Both the position numbers and the translations under genes were made by a program. A DNA stretch of 64,000 bases from Pseudoalteromonas arabiensis (GTDB taxonomy: Bacteria; Pseudomonadota; Gammaproteobacteria; Enterobacterales; Alteromonadaceae): assembly GCF_001550155.1 (NCBI RefSeq), contig NZ_LRUF01000026.1, forward strand, positions 470,374 through 534,373. Reading direction: 5' to 3'. The first letter of the stretch is position 1; the number at the start of each line of letters is the position of its first letter. Positions 40,122 to 49,254 of this stretch are shown here, one piece after another. The notes under the pieces were generated by a model. It was given only the letters and a program-made list of their open reading frames with translations, searched no databases and was not told the origin of the DNA.

Positions 40122-40628
40122 ATGAAAACAGGGATTGTCGTACTCGGTGCACCTAATGACGCGGATGGCAGCTTATCGGTAATTGCAAAAAGTCGTTGTG
40201 ATAAAGCATTCGAGGTGTATTTAAATAACCCAGATAGCTATATTTTATGTACTGGGGGGTACGGTAGTTTTAATCTCAGTGCTCACCCACATGGTTATTT
40301 AACGCAGCGATATTTAATGAGCTTAGGGGTTGCTGAAAAAGTTTTTTTAGATAATGCACCCAGCCGGTTTACGTTAGAAGATGCGACACTTGCAAAACCT
40401 ATTTTAGAAGCAGCGGGCATTCAAAAGTTAATTTTAGTCAGTTCAGAGTTTCACATTGAGCGTGTTGGGTATGTTTTTAAGCACGTGTTTCCTTCTATGA
40501 TTTTGCAGACTGTGTCGGCTATAACGCCCATCTCTGAAGCTGAACTTGTTAAACTATACGCTCATGAGCAGTCTGCAATGCTCAGAGAAGAAGAGAATAT
40601 TAAGCAACTAAAAAACCGCGAATTATAA
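40122..40628 (+). CDS. YdcF/DUF218 family protein
   Basis: A 168-residue DUF218-like protein. It has the N-terminal strand I-V-V-L-G-A, the L-C-T-G-G-Y-G segment, then T-L-E-D-A and S-S-E-F-H-I-E-R, the conserved positions of the family (E. coli YdcF, SanA). Some members bind S-adenosylmethionine and others act in envelope barrier function; the role here is unknown. No membrane anchor is present. Probably co-transcribed with the TetR gene. Confidence 0.85.
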   Translation: MKTGIVVLGAPNDADGSLSVIAKSRCDKAFEVYLNNPDSYILCTGGYGSFNLSAHPHGYLTQRYLMSLGVAEKVFLDNAPSRFTLEDATLAKPILEAAGIQKLILVSSEFHIERVGYVFKHVFPSMILQTVSAITPISEAELVKLYAHEQSAMLREEENIKQLKNREL

Positions 40629-40646
40629 AATATCGCGGCTTTTTTA
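40614..40646 (+). terminator. Terminator at the end of the YdcF-like gene
   Basis: CCGCGA and TCGCGG arms overlap the stop codon and are followed by TTTTTT. Confidence 0.8.
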
Positions 40647-40664
40647 GTTTTATATATTGGCGTA

Positions 40665-41630
40665 TTATTTTACTTCTTTACCAGCTGCTTGTTGGTCAGC
40701 ATGATAGCTTGAGCGAACAAACGGGCCGCAGGCAGCATGCGTAAAGCCAATCTCATCTGCATAGTCTTTTAAGGCATCAAACTCTACTGGCGGCACGTAA
40801 CGCTTTACTGCTAGGTGGTGTTTAGATGGTTGTAGGTATTGACCTACAGTTAGCATATCAACGTTATTTTCGCGAAGGTCGCGTAGCACTTCTTCAATTT
40901 CGCTAATTTCTTCACCTAAACCTACCATCAAGCCAGATTTCGTTTTCACATTAGGGTGTGCTTCTTTAAAACGGCGTAATAGCTCTAGTGACCATTTATA
41001 GTCAGCCCCTGGACGAGCAAGCTTGTATAAACGCGGTGCAGTCTCTAGGTTATGATTAAATACATCAGGGGGTGTTTCAATTAAGATATCAAGCGCACGG
41101 TCCATACGGCCACGGAAATCAGGCACAAGGATTTCAATTGTGATCGCAGGGTTATGCTTGCGAATCTCGCGGATACAATCAGCAAAGTGTTGTGCACCAC
41201 CATCGCGTAAATCATCACGATCAACTGATGTGATTACAACGTAGCTTAGCTTCATATCTTTGATAGTCAGTGCCAGTTTCTCTGGCTCTGCAGCATCTGG
41301 CTTTAATGGACGGCCGTGGGCAACATCACAGAATGGACAGCGACGTGTACAAATTGCACCTAGAATCATAAAGGTCGCAGTACCGTGGTTGAAACATTCA
41401 GATAGGTTAGGGCACGATGCTTCTTCACATACTGAGTGTAAACCATGCTTACGCATAGCTTGTTTAATGCCATCAATACGTTCGGTTGATTTTGGTAAGC
41501 GAATTTTTAGCCATTCTGGCTTACGCAACATCTCGTTTTTTTCAGTTGGTAAAACTTTAACTGGGATCAGTGCCATTTTCTCTGCATCACGCAGTTTTAC
41601 GCCTGGTTCCATTTTGACTGGTTTATTCAT
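40665..41630 (-). CDS. lipA: Lipoyl synthase
   Basis: A 321-residue radical SAM enzyme inserting two sulfurs into octanoyl groups on 2-oxoacid dehydrogenases and GcvH. The radical SAM cluster motif is C-T-R-R-C-P-F-C; the auxiliary cluster Cys residues are in C-E-E-A-S-C-P-N-L-S-E-C. Start overlaps the lipB stop (ATGA), so the two are translated together, LipB supplying the octanoyl substrate. Confidence 0.98.
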   Translation of the reverse strand: MNKPVKMEPGVKLRDAEKMALIPVKVLPTEKNEMLRKPEWLKIRLPKSTERIDGIKQAMRKHGLHSVCEEASCPNLSECFNHGTATFMILGAICTRRCPFCDVAHGRPLKPDAAEPEKLALTIKDMKLSYVVITSVDRDDLRDGGAQHFADCIREIRKHNPAITIEILVPDFRGRMDRALDILIETPPDVFNHNLETAPRLYKLARPGADYKWSLELLRRFKEAHPNVKTKSGLMVGLGEEISEIEEVLRDLRENNVDMLTVGQYLQPSKHHLAVKRYVPPVEFDALKDYADEIGFTHAACGPFVRSSYHADQQAAGKEVK

Positions 41631-42280
41631 TCGTTTTCAAACCCTTCAGTGTGCTTAACCACAGTAGCATTAAGCTTTTTAATCATGTGTTTTACAAGCC
41701 CTGCACCTGCTTGCTCGAGGTTTTGTGGGCCATTTAGGTCAGTTGTTTGCACCATGTTCATACCTGCATAGCCGCATGGATTGATCCGTAAAAAAGGCGC
41801 TAAATCCATGTTTACATTCAGTGCTAAACCGTGAAAAGAGCAGCCGCGACGGACACGAAGACCAAGTGAGGCTACTTTACTATCGTTTACGTAGACACCC
41901 GGTGCATCGGCTTTGGCGTAAGCATCAATATCATAATCTTTAAGCGTATCTATAATACACTCTTCTAACCAAGTGACGAGTTCACGCACACCAATATTTA
42001 AACGACGTAAATTAAACAGCACGTACATCATTTGTTGGCCTGGTCCGTGATAGGTAACTTGGCCACCACGATCCACTTGAATAACTTCAATATCACCCGT
42101 GTTTAGCAAGTGTTCTGCTTTACCAGCTTGGCCTTGTGTAAATACTGGTTCGTGTTCTACTAACCAGATTTCATCCGCGGTATGTTCATCACGAGTATCA
42201 GTAAAAGATTGCATTTTTTGCCAAATAGGCATGTAACGCTGACGACCTAACTGACGAACGATTAATTCTCTTTCGCTCAC
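41627..42280 (-). CDS. lipB: Octanoyltransferase
   Basis: A 217-residue enzyme moving octanoyl from ACP to lipoyl domains. Signature stretches are R-G-G-Q-V-T-Y-H-G-P-G-Q, the Lys in K-V-A-S-L-G and the Cys in G-C-S-F-H-G-L-A-L-N. Upstream ybeD and downstream lipA give the E. coli order ybeD-lipB-lipA. Confidence 0.97.
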   Translation of the reverse strand: MSERELIVRQLGRQRYMPIWQKMQSFTDTRDEHTADEIWLVEHEPVFTQGQAGKAEHLLNTGDIEVIQVDRGGQVTYHGPGQQMMYVLFNLRRLNIGVRELVTWLEECIIDTLKDYDIDAYAKADAPGVYVNDSKVASLGLRVRRGCSFHGLALNVNMDLAPFLRINPCGYAGMNMVQTTDLNGPQNLEQAGAGLVKHMIKKLNATVVKHTEGFENE

Positions 42281-42299
42281 GACTTACTCCGTAATCAGC

Positions 42300-42578
42300 C
42301 TATAGCATATGACGTACGTCATCGATGTTGCTGATCACGTTATAGATTTCTTCAATGTGCTCTTTGCTTGTGACCGTTGCAACAAGCGTTACTGATTCGT
42401 AATTACCTTTGCTGCTTGGCTTTACTTTAGGTGCGTAATCACCCGGTGCAATAGGTTGCAGCTTTTCTAAGACTTGATCTGTCAAGTTTACATTTGCTAA
42501 GCCCATGATTTTAAATGTAAATGGGCAAGGGAAGTCTAAATACTCATCAAACTTAGTATTTTTAACAGGTTGAACCAC
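42300..42578 (-). CDS. ybeD: DUF493 family protein YbeD
   Basis: A 92-residue ACT-like ferredoxin-fold protein with F-P-C-P-F-T-F-K-I-M-G and a C-terminal I-D-D-V-R-H-M-L. It resembles regulatory domains, possibly of lipoate metabolism given its constant linkage to lipB. Length matches E. coli YbeD (87). Function not established. Confidence 0.93.
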   Translation of the reverse strand: MVQPVKNTKFDEYLDFPCPFTFKIMGLANVNLTDQVLEKLQPIAPGDYAPKVKPSSKGNYESVTLVATVTSKEHIEEIYNVISNIDDVRHML

Positions 42579-42709
42579 GACGGTGACTCCTCAAACAGTG
42601 AGTGTGCTTAATAGAGATTTTCTCGGCCATTTCTTGGCGTTAAGCAAACTAGGTTATGACGCACTCGACCCAGCGCGACTGATATGGGGCGCATTCTATC
42701 ATTTTTCAG

Positions 42710-42742
42710 GCAAAAAAAAACGCCTTGCGATGCAAGGCGTTT
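42710..42742 (-). terminator. dacA terminator
   Basis: CGCCTTGC-GAT-GCAAGGCG stem with an A run on its left (42712-42720), which is a T run on the minus strand. It closes the mrdA-dacA transcript. Confidence 0.88.
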
Positions 42743-42760
42743 ATAATCTTTTATTCGTTA

Positions 42761-43930
42761 TTACATTATTTGTAAACGTAGGTAATCATAAATTTTGCTA
42801 AAGAAGCTACCTTCTGCTACTTCCTCTAGTGTAACTAGTGGATACTGCGCGATTTCTTCACCTTCAAGCTGTAAAAATAAAGTACCTACTTTTGTCCCTT
42901 TTTCAAGCGGTGCTTCTAAGGTTTTATCAAGCTCAAAGTTTGCTTTTAAATTTTTACGTTGACCACGAGGGATCGTAATCGGTGTATCTTCTAAAATGCC
43001 CAAAGATACATTTTCTTTGTTACCCATCCAAATACGTTGCTCAGCGAAGCTATCGCCAGCTTTGTACGGTGTAATTGTTTCGAAAAAGCGAAAGCCGTAG
43101 TTAAGTAGTTTTTTACTTTCAACTTTACGTGCGCGCTCACTTTCTGCGCCCATAATTACTGCAATTAAGCGCATATCGTCTTTAGTCGCAGAGCTCACTA
43201 AACTATAACCCGCTTCTGATGTGTGGCCTGTTTTGATGCCATCAACATTCATGCTCTCATCCCATAACAATGAGTTACGGTTATATTGTTTAATGCCATT
43301 ATAAGTGAATGATTTTTTAGCATACACTTCGTATTCATCAGGCACGTCACGAATAAGTGCAGCGCCCAGTGTCGCCATATCGCGTGGAGTTGTGAAATGC
43401 TCAGTTGTATCTAAACCGTGGCTGTTGATAAAGTGGCTATTAGTCATACCTAATTTTTCAGCATGAGCATTCATTAAATCAGCAAATGCACTTTCACTGC
43501 CAGCAATATGCTCGGCCATTGCCACACAGGCATCGTTACCAGATTGAATGATGATGCCATGGTTAAGGTCATCAACACTGATCTGTTTACCTACTTCGAT
43601 AAACATTTTTGATGATTCAGGGAAGTTCTTTGCCCACGCTTTTTCACTCACTGTAACCATATCGGTAGGTGATATGTTACCTGCTTTAATTTCAGTACCA
43701 ATTACATAACTGGTCATCATTTTGGTTAAACTTGCAGGCGCCAATTTGGTATCGGCTTCGCCTTCTGCGATCACTTTACCGGTGGTGAAATCAACCAAGA
43801 AGTAACCTTTCGCATTAACTTGAGGTGGGGCAGGGATGATTTGGGCTGTTGCAGAGAAAACGCTAGCAGTGCAAACAAGGCCACAAACGCCACTTAAGAT
43901 TTTATATTTTATAGATTTCATCATACTCAT
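42761..43930 (-). CDS. dacA: D-alanyl-D-alanine carboxypeptidase (PBP5/6 type)
   Basis: A 389-residue low-mass penicillin-binding protein trimming peptidoglycan pentapeptides. Signal peptide ends near residue 30. Motifs are S-L-T-K (A-P-A-S-L-T-K), S-G-N (I-Q-S-G-N-D) and K-T-G (D-G-I-K-T-G-H). The C-terminal tail is an amphipathic helix that anchors PBP5-type enzymes to the inner membrane. Confidence 0.96.
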   Translation of the reverse strand: MSMMKSIKYKILSGVCGLVCTASVFSATAQIIPAPPQVNAKGYFLVDFTTGKVIAEGEADTKLAPASLTKMMTSYVIGTEIKAGNISPTDMVTVSEKAWAKNFPESSKMFIEVGKQISVDDLNHGIIIQSGNDACVAMAEHIAGSESAFADLMNAHAEKLGMTNSHFINSHGLDTTEHFTTPRDMATLGAALIRDVPDEYEVYAKKSFTYNGIKQYNRNSLLWDESMNVDGIKTGHTSEAGYSLVSSATKDDMRLIAVIMGAESERARKVESKKLLNYGFRFFETITPYKAGDSFAEQRIWMGNKENVSLGILEDTPITIPRGQRKNLKANFELDKTLEAPLEKGTKVGTLFLQLEGEEIAQYPLVTLEEVAEGSFFSKIYDYLRLQIM

Positions 43931-43975
43931 TAATGGTTAAAGTTAAACATGTCGCGTTAACCTATTCTAAAGGTC

Positions 43976-44743
43976 TTACTCACTGTAAAGCAAGAACGCG
44001 TTCTGAAATTGGTTTTGTTTTAATTTGTTCAAGACAGTGTGTGCTTCAGCAGCATCTTTGATTGGACCGAGTCGCAAACGATAAATTCCGTCTTTTTCAA
44101 CAATATTTGTTGGTACATGGTATTGCTGACGCAATTGAAACGCGAGAGCTTCGACGTTAGCAAGTGTACTGCCTGCAGCAACCTGTATGTAACTTAAACG
44201 TGGGGCAGAATCGGCAAGTGTAATTGCTTCAACCTTAACACGCGCTGTACCTTTTGTGTAATAGCCTAGCTTGTAAGCGGCTGCATAAGACAGGTCAATT
44301 AGCCTGTCATCATGAAAAGGGCCGCGGTCATTTACTCGAACGATGACAGATTTACCATTATCTAGATTAGTCACACGGGCAAAACTGGGTAAAGGCAGTG
44401 TTTTATGAGCGGCAGACATAGCAAACATATCGTATATTTCGCCGTTAGAGGTGTGATAATTATGAAATTTTCGACCGTACCAAGAGGCAATGCCTTCCTC
44501 AGAATAACCGGTTTCGTCAAGCATCGGTGTGTAGCGTTTACCAAGCACTTCATAAGGACGACCCGCACTTGCACTTTTTACAACTGGTGTGACGACGGCA
44601 TCTTGCATTTCAAGCTCTGTCGGTTTACGCAGCGGAGCAGCATCATGTTCCATTGCATACCTGCCTCGTTGTGAAGAGGAGCTACATGCTGTAAGTAACA
44701 CACACATTAAAACAATAAATAGAAGATTTACTCGGTTTATCAT
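43976..44743 (-). CDS. rlpA: Septal ring lytic transglycosylase RlpA
   Basis: A 255-residue lipoprotein (lipobox L-L-T-A-C-S). Residues 75-165 are the double-psi beta-barrel with E-G-I-A-S-W-Y-G-R-K-F-H and R-V-N-D-R-G-P-F; the C-terminal 70 residues are a SPOR domain for denuded glycan strands. It cleaves septal peptidoglycan or only binds it, depending on species. It starts at the last base of the rodA stop region. Confidence 0.95.
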   Translation of the reverse strand: MINRVNLLFIVLMCVLLTACSSSSQRGRYAMEHDAAPLRKPTELEMQDAVVTPVVKSASAGRPYEVLGKRYTPMLDETGYSEEGIASWYGRKFHNYHTSNGEIYDMFAMSAAHKTLPLPSFARVTNLDNGKSVIVRVNDRGPFHDDRLIDLSYAAAYKLGYYTKGTARVKVEAITLADSAPRLSYIQVAAGSTLANVEALAFQLRQQYHVPTNIVEKDGIYRLRLGPIKDAAEAHTVLNKLKQNQFQNAFLLYSE

Positions 44744-45849
44744 TATTTTAAAAGCATCCTTTTATCGGTAGCGATGGACATAATAATGCCAAATCCGGCC
44801 ATCAGGGTTACCATCGATGTGCCACCGTAACTAATTAATGGTAAGGGAACACCCACAACAGGAAGTAAGCCCGATACCATGCCAATATTTACAAATACAT
44901 AAACAAAAAAGGTTAACGTGAGTGCTCCAGCTAGAAGTTTACCAAATGCATCTTGAGCATTAACAGCAATATAGAGTCCGCGACCTATAATAAATAGGTA
45001 CATGCAAAGCAGTAAGCACACGCCAAAAAGGCCAAACTCTTCACTGAGTACTGAAAAAATAAAGTCAGTGTGCCTTTCTGGTAAAAATTCGAGTTGTGAT
45101 TGTGTACCTTGCAACCAACCTTTTCCTTCTATACCACCAGAACCAATGGCTATTTTTGACTGAATTATGTGGTATCCAGAACCAAGAGGGTCGCTCTCAG
45201 GATCTAAAAACGTGAGTACCCGCTGGCGTTGGTAGTCGTGCATTCCATAATGCCAAAATGGCCATGCTGCGAGCGCGATGGTTGCACTAAAAAAACCAAT
45301 CAAGCGCCAACTTAAACCAGACAAAAACAACACAAAGATGCCAGAACTGGCGATTAAAATCGAGGTACCTAAGTCAGGTTGCTCTTTTATTAAGACGGTT
45401 GGTACCATCACGATTGCAAAGCCAATAATCAGGTGGATGACTCTCGGTGGCAAGTGGTTACGCCCGATATACCATGCAACCATCATAGGAACGGCTATTT
45501 TCATTAATTCAGACGGTTGAAATCGAGTTACGCCCAAATCAAGCCAACGTTGAGCTCCTTTTGAGCTAACGCCGAATAGCAAAACACCAACCAGCATCAA
45601 AAGCCCCACACAGTAAAGGGGTATAACCATGCTTTTTAATGTGTTAGGTGAAAATTGAGCAAGAATAAACATACCTAGCACAGCGCCAAACATGCGAGTT
45701 GCATGGCGAACCATCATTGCTGAATCTTGGCCACTGGCGCTGTACACAATAGCAAGACTCGCTACCATCATAGCCATTAGGGCAATGAGCAGTGGTAAAT
45801 CGAGGTGAAGGCGCTGCCAAATAGAGCGCTTTTTATTTAATGGGATCAT
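44743..45849 (-). CDS. rodA: Peptidoglycan glycosyltransferase RodA
   Basis: A 368-residue SEDS protein with about ten membrane segments. Conserved stretches include R-W-L-D-L-G, F-Q-P-S-E-L-M-K and E-Q-P-D-L-G-T, and the late P-L-I-S-Y-G-G-T-S. It polymerises glycan strands of the elongasome with PBP2, whose gene overlaps it by 4 bases upstream. Confidence 0.97.
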   Translation of the reverse strand: MIPLNKKRSIWQRLHLDLPLLIALMAMMVASLAIVYSASGQDSAMMVRHATRMFGAVLGMFILAQFSPNTLKSMVIPLYCVGLLMLVGVLLFGVSSKGAQRWLDLGVTRFQPSELMKIAVPMMVAWYIGRNHLPPRVIHLIIGFAIVMVPTVLIKEQPDLGTSILIASSGIFVLFLSGLSWRLIGFFSATIALAAWPFWHYGMHDYQRQRVLTFLDPESDPLGSGYHIIQSKIAIGSGGIEGKGWLQGTQSQLEFLPERHTDFIFSVLSEEFGLFGVCLLLCMYLFIIGRGLYIAVNAQDAFGKLLAGALTLTFFVYVFVNIGMVSGLLPVVGVPLPLISYGGTSMVTLMAGFGIIMSIATDKRMLLK

Positions 45850-47726
45850 GGCGCATCACTTTGAGCTGTTTGAATAGGGTTAGCTGAGAAGTAGTAATCC
45901 ATTAATTGACGGGCGATTGGTGCACCAACTGTACTACCACCACCAGTATTTTCTACGACCACAGAAACAACAATCTGCGGGTCATTATAAGGTGCAAAGC
46001 CAATATAAATCGCGTTGTCGCGTTGTCGCTCTTTTAATGATTTAGCATCATAACGTTCACCTTGTGCAATACTAACAACTTGTGCAGTTCCCGTTTTACC
46101 AGCAGGGTCATAGGTCGCCCCTTTAAATGCTTTATGGGCTGTCCCTGTGACTTTATGCACCGTGTTGTGCATCGCATCAAGTGCAATTTGCCAGTGATGT
46201 GGATTTTTAAGTACTACGGGAGGCTTTTCTTCATTATTGATTTGCGTTACTTCGTTTTCTTTTTTGGCTACTTGCACAAGGTGGGGAGGGTGGTCCAAAC
46301 CACGGTTCACCAAAATGTTAGTTGCATTGGCTATTTGCATCGGAGTGGCGGTCCAATATCCTTGTCCGATACCCACTGAGATTGTATCGCCTCGCCACCA
46401 CGATTCTCTGAAACGGGCTTCTTTCCATTCTTTGGATGGCATAATTGCCGTTGTTTCTTCATGAATATCAATACCAGAGAGCTCGCCAAAGCCAAACTGA
46501 GTCATAAAGTCACTGATTTTAGTGATGCCTAGTCGATAAGCTACATCGTAAAAGTAGGTATCACATGACTCTTCAATGGCTTTGTAAACATCGACATGAC
46601 CATGGCCCCAACGCCTCCAGTCACGCCATTTGTGCTCAACATTAGGTATTTGAAAAAAGCCGGGATCCCAAATTTGTGTTTGCTCGGTAACCAGCCCTTC
46701 TTCCAATGCTAAAATAGCCATGTGCGGCTTCACTGTTGATGCAGGGGCATATCGGCCTTGTGTTGTACGATTTATAAGTGGTCGATCAGGGTTTAGTAAT
46801 TCTTTGTAATCTTTGCTACTGATACCATGAACAAACAAGTTAGGGTCGTAGCTTGGATTTGAGTATAGCGCTAATACTCCGCCATCTTTGGCATCAAGCA
46901 CAACAACCGCACCACGCATATCTTTTAAGGCATGCTGGGCAATTTGTTGTAAACCTATATCGAGGGTAAGCACTAAATCATGGCCAGGCTCTGGAGGGGT
47001 AAGGCTTAAAGTACGAATTACTCGACCACGGTTATTTACTTCAACACGTTGTGAGCCAACCATGCCATGCAGAAGTTCTTCATAATACTTTTCGATACCC
47101 AGCTTACCGATATCATGGGTGGCACGGTAGTTAGTCGCCTGATCCTCCGCTTCGAGTTTTGTAAGCTCTTTTTTATTAAGCTTAGCAACATAACCTAGGG
47201 CATGAGTTAATGTGTCACCATATGGGTAGTAGCGAGCGAGGCGAGCTTCAATACTAAACCCTGGGAATTTATGCTGATTTACCGAAAACTTTGCTACTTC
47301 GGTTTCATTTAATCGTGATTTGAGTACTTGGCTTTTAAAGCGACGGTTATGCTTTATATCATCTAAAAAGTCAGCTTTTTGTTGTTCACTGATATCGATA
47401 ATCTGTTGAACAGCTGTGAGCGCTTTATCGAGGTCGTCGACATCTTCAGGGATCACCTCAAGATTGTAAACTGGTTTGTTTTCTGCCAGTAATACTCCAT
47501 TTCGGTCATAGATAAGGCCACGGTTGGGCGCAATCGGAATGACTTTAATACGATTATCGTTCGAACGAGTTTGGTAATCTTGGTGATCAATGACCTGTAT
47601 GTTATATAAATTTGATAATAAGACACCAATTAGCAGGGTAACAAACACAAAACCCACAAATGCTCGGCGAGCAAATAAGTTTGCTTCAGCCGAGTGGTCT
47701 CGAATCGTGGGTCTGTGTTTTCGCAT
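45846..47726 (-). CDS. mrdA: Penicillin-binding protein 2
   Basis: A 626-residue class B transpeptidase for cell elongation. One N-terminal membrane segment (about 25-45), a pedestal domain, then motifs S-T-V-K (P-A-S-T-V-K), S-C-D (E-S-C-D-T-Y) and K-T-G (A-G-K-T-G-T-A). S-C-D instead of S-x-N is usual in PBP2. Partner of RodA downstream. Confidence 0.97.
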   Translation of the reverse strand: MRKHRPTIRDHSAEANLFARRAFVGFVFVTLLIGVLLSNLYNIQVIDHQDYQTRSNDNRIKVIPIAPNRGLIYDRNGVLLAENKPVYNLEVIPEDVDDLDKALTAVQQIIDISEQQKADFLDDIKHNRRFKSQVLKSRLNETEVAKFSVNQHKFPGFSIEARLARYYPYGDTLTHALGYVAKLNKKELTKLEAEDQATNYRATHDIGKLGIEKYYEELLHGMVGSQRVEVNNRGRVIRTLSLTPPEPGHDLVLTLDIGLQQIAQHALKDMRGAVVVLDAKDGGVLALYSNPSYDPNLFVHGISSKDYKELLNPDRPLINRTTQGRYAPASTVKPHMAILALEEGLVTEQTQIWDPGFFQIPNVEHKWRDWRRWGHGHVDVYKAIEESCDTYFYDVAYRLGITKISDFMTQFGFGELSGIDIHEETTAIMPSKEWKEARFRESWWRGDTISVGIGQGYWTATPMQIANATNILVNRGLDHPPHLVQVAKKENEVTQINNEEKPPVVLKNPHHWQIALDAMHNTVHKVTGTAHKAFKGATYDPAGKTGTAQVVSIAQGERYDAKSLKERQRDNAIYIGFAPYNDPQIVVSVVVENTGGGSTVGAPIARQLMDYYFSANPIQTAQSDAP

Positions 47727-47734
47727 TGGTTTTA

Positions 47735-48205
47735 CTACTCGCGATGATAAGGGTGGTTGTTATTCAAGCTCCAGCCACGGTAAAGGCTTTCGGCAACAAT
47801 AATACGCACTAAAGGGTGCGGTAGTGTTAGGTTTGATAGTGACCACTTTTGTTCAGAGGCTGCGATACATTCAGGTGCTAAGCCTTCAGGGCCGCCAATT
47901 AACAAGCTAACATCACGTCCATCAAGTTGCCACTTCTCCATACTCTTAGCGAGTTGATGCGTATCCATTGGTTTACCGGTTACTTCCAAAGTAACAATAC
48001 GGTTACCCTTTGGAATAGCCGCCAAGGTTTTTTCACCTTCGAGTTGTAAAATACGTTTGATATCCGCATTTTTACCACGCTTTCCTGCTGGTATCTCAAC
48101 AAGTTCAAGTGGCATATCACGCGGAAAACGGCGTTGATACTCTGTAAATCCGGTTTCAACCCATGCTGGCATTTTTGTGCCAACAGCAATCAATTGTATC
48201 TTCAA
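47735..48205 (-). CDS. rlmH: 23S rRNA pseudouridine-1915 N3-methyltransferase
   Basis: A 156-residue SPOUT methyltransferase; 70S-dependent. Motifs L-L-I-G-G-P-E-G-L and L-P-H-P-L-V-R, and the family C-terminus Y-H-R-E, are intact. It lies between rsfS and mrdA as in E. coli. Confidence 0.97.
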   Translation of the reverse strand: MKIQLIAVGTKMPAWVETGFTEYQRRFPRDMPLELVEIPAGKRGKNADIKRILQLEGEKTLAAIPKGNRIVTLEVTGKPMDTHQLAKSMEKWQLDGRDVSLLIGGPEGLAPECIAASEQKWSLSNLTLPHPLVRIIVAESLYRGWSLNNNHPYHRE

Positions 48206-48232
48206 AATGCGTACCTATGTTCTTGCTAAGGG

Positions 48233-48550
48233 TTAACCCCAAAGTTTCTCTAGATCATAGAAGTCACGTGTTTGATCTTGCATTACGTGTACAACAACAT
48301 CACCTAGGTCAACAAGTACCCATTCGCCTTCGTTTTGGCCTTCATAACCAAGCGGCTCTTCACCCGCATGACGCGCCTCTTTGGCAACGTGATCGGCAAT
48401 TGATTGTACGTGACGCTTAGAGTTACCAGAGCACACTAACATATAGTCAGTAATATCAGATTTACCACGAACATCGAGTTGTACCACATCACGAGCTTTC
48501 ATATCGTCGATTTTATCAAGGGCAAAGGCGAGTAGTTGTTTAGAATCCAA
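48233..48550 (-). CDS. rsfS: Ribosome silencing factor
   Basis: A 105-residue protein binding L14 (uL14) on the large subunit and blocking subunit joining in slow growth. Family pattern: D-D-M-K-A-R-D-V-V-Q-L-D-V, V-C-S-G-N-S-x-R-H-V and W-V-L-V-D-L-G-D-V-V-V-H. Length equals E. coli RsfS. Confidence 0.97.
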   Translation of the reverse strand: MDSKQLLAFALDKIDDMKARDVVQLDVRGKSDITDYMLVCSGNSKRHVQSIADHVAKEARHAGEEPLGYEGQNEGEWVLVDLGDVVVHVMQDQTRDFYDLEKLWG

Positions 48551-48606
48551 AGTGTTTTCTCAAAATTAAATTATCGTAATTTGTTATTTTATCACGCAAC
48601 CGCTAT

Positions 48607-49245
48607 TTATTCATCTGTTTGGTAAAGATGATGCTGCGCGATATATTGACCGACGCTGTGTGGTAAAAGTTCCGTGATGTCATCATCTAAAAGTAGTTTT
48701 TTTCTGATTTTACTGGATGCGGCATCAACTTGTAAGCCATTTAAAAAGAACAGCTTACCAGCAGGATTATGCGCTAGTTGGTGAAGGTCACCCGTTTCAG
48801 CATGTGTTTTATAATCAGCCAGTTCACCCATTACTTGGCAGGATTGCCCTGGGCGTTGATACACCACAATATGACATAGCTTGACAATTTCTTGCCATTT
48901 AAACCATTTATCTAAGTTATTGAATGAATCCATGCCAATTAAAAACATAATCGGTGTAGAGGGGTTTTCTGCACGCAGCTCTTGCAAGCTCAACAGTGAA
49001 TAGGACGCACCTTCTCGATTAAGTTCTCGGTAATCAATGGCAAAATGTGGATTGTTTTCAATCGCGAGTTTGAGCATATTAATGCGGTGCTCATCGCTTA
49101 TACCTGGCTTAGCTTTGTGGGCAGGTATTGCGCAGGGCATAAAATAAAGCGTATTTAAGCCGCATTGCTGAACACATTGCTCAGCCATATTAATATGACC
49201 TAGATGGATTGGGTCAAATGTGCCACCAAAAATAGCAATCATCAA
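48607..49245 (-). CDS. nadD: Nicotinate-nucleotide adenylyltransferase
   Basis: A 212-residue enzyme forming deamido-NAD. Nucleotidyltransferase motif G-G-T-F-D-P-I-H-L-G-H (residues 6-16) and C-terminal A-A-S-S-K-I-R-K (the usual I-S-S-T-x-I-R). Overlaps nothing; it is 9 bases from holA. Confidence 0.96.
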   Translation of the reverse strand: MMIAIFGGTFDPIHLGHINMAEQCVQQCGLNTLYFMPCAIPAHKAKPGISDEHRINMLKLAIENNPHFAIDYRELNREGASYSLLSLQELRAENPSTPIMFLIGMDSFNNLDKWFKWQEIVKLCHIVVYQRPGQSCQVMGELADYKTHAETGDLHQLAHNPAGKLFFLNGLQVDAASSKIRKKLLLDDDITELLPHSVGQYIAQHHLYQTDE

Positions 49246-49254
49246 TCACCACGC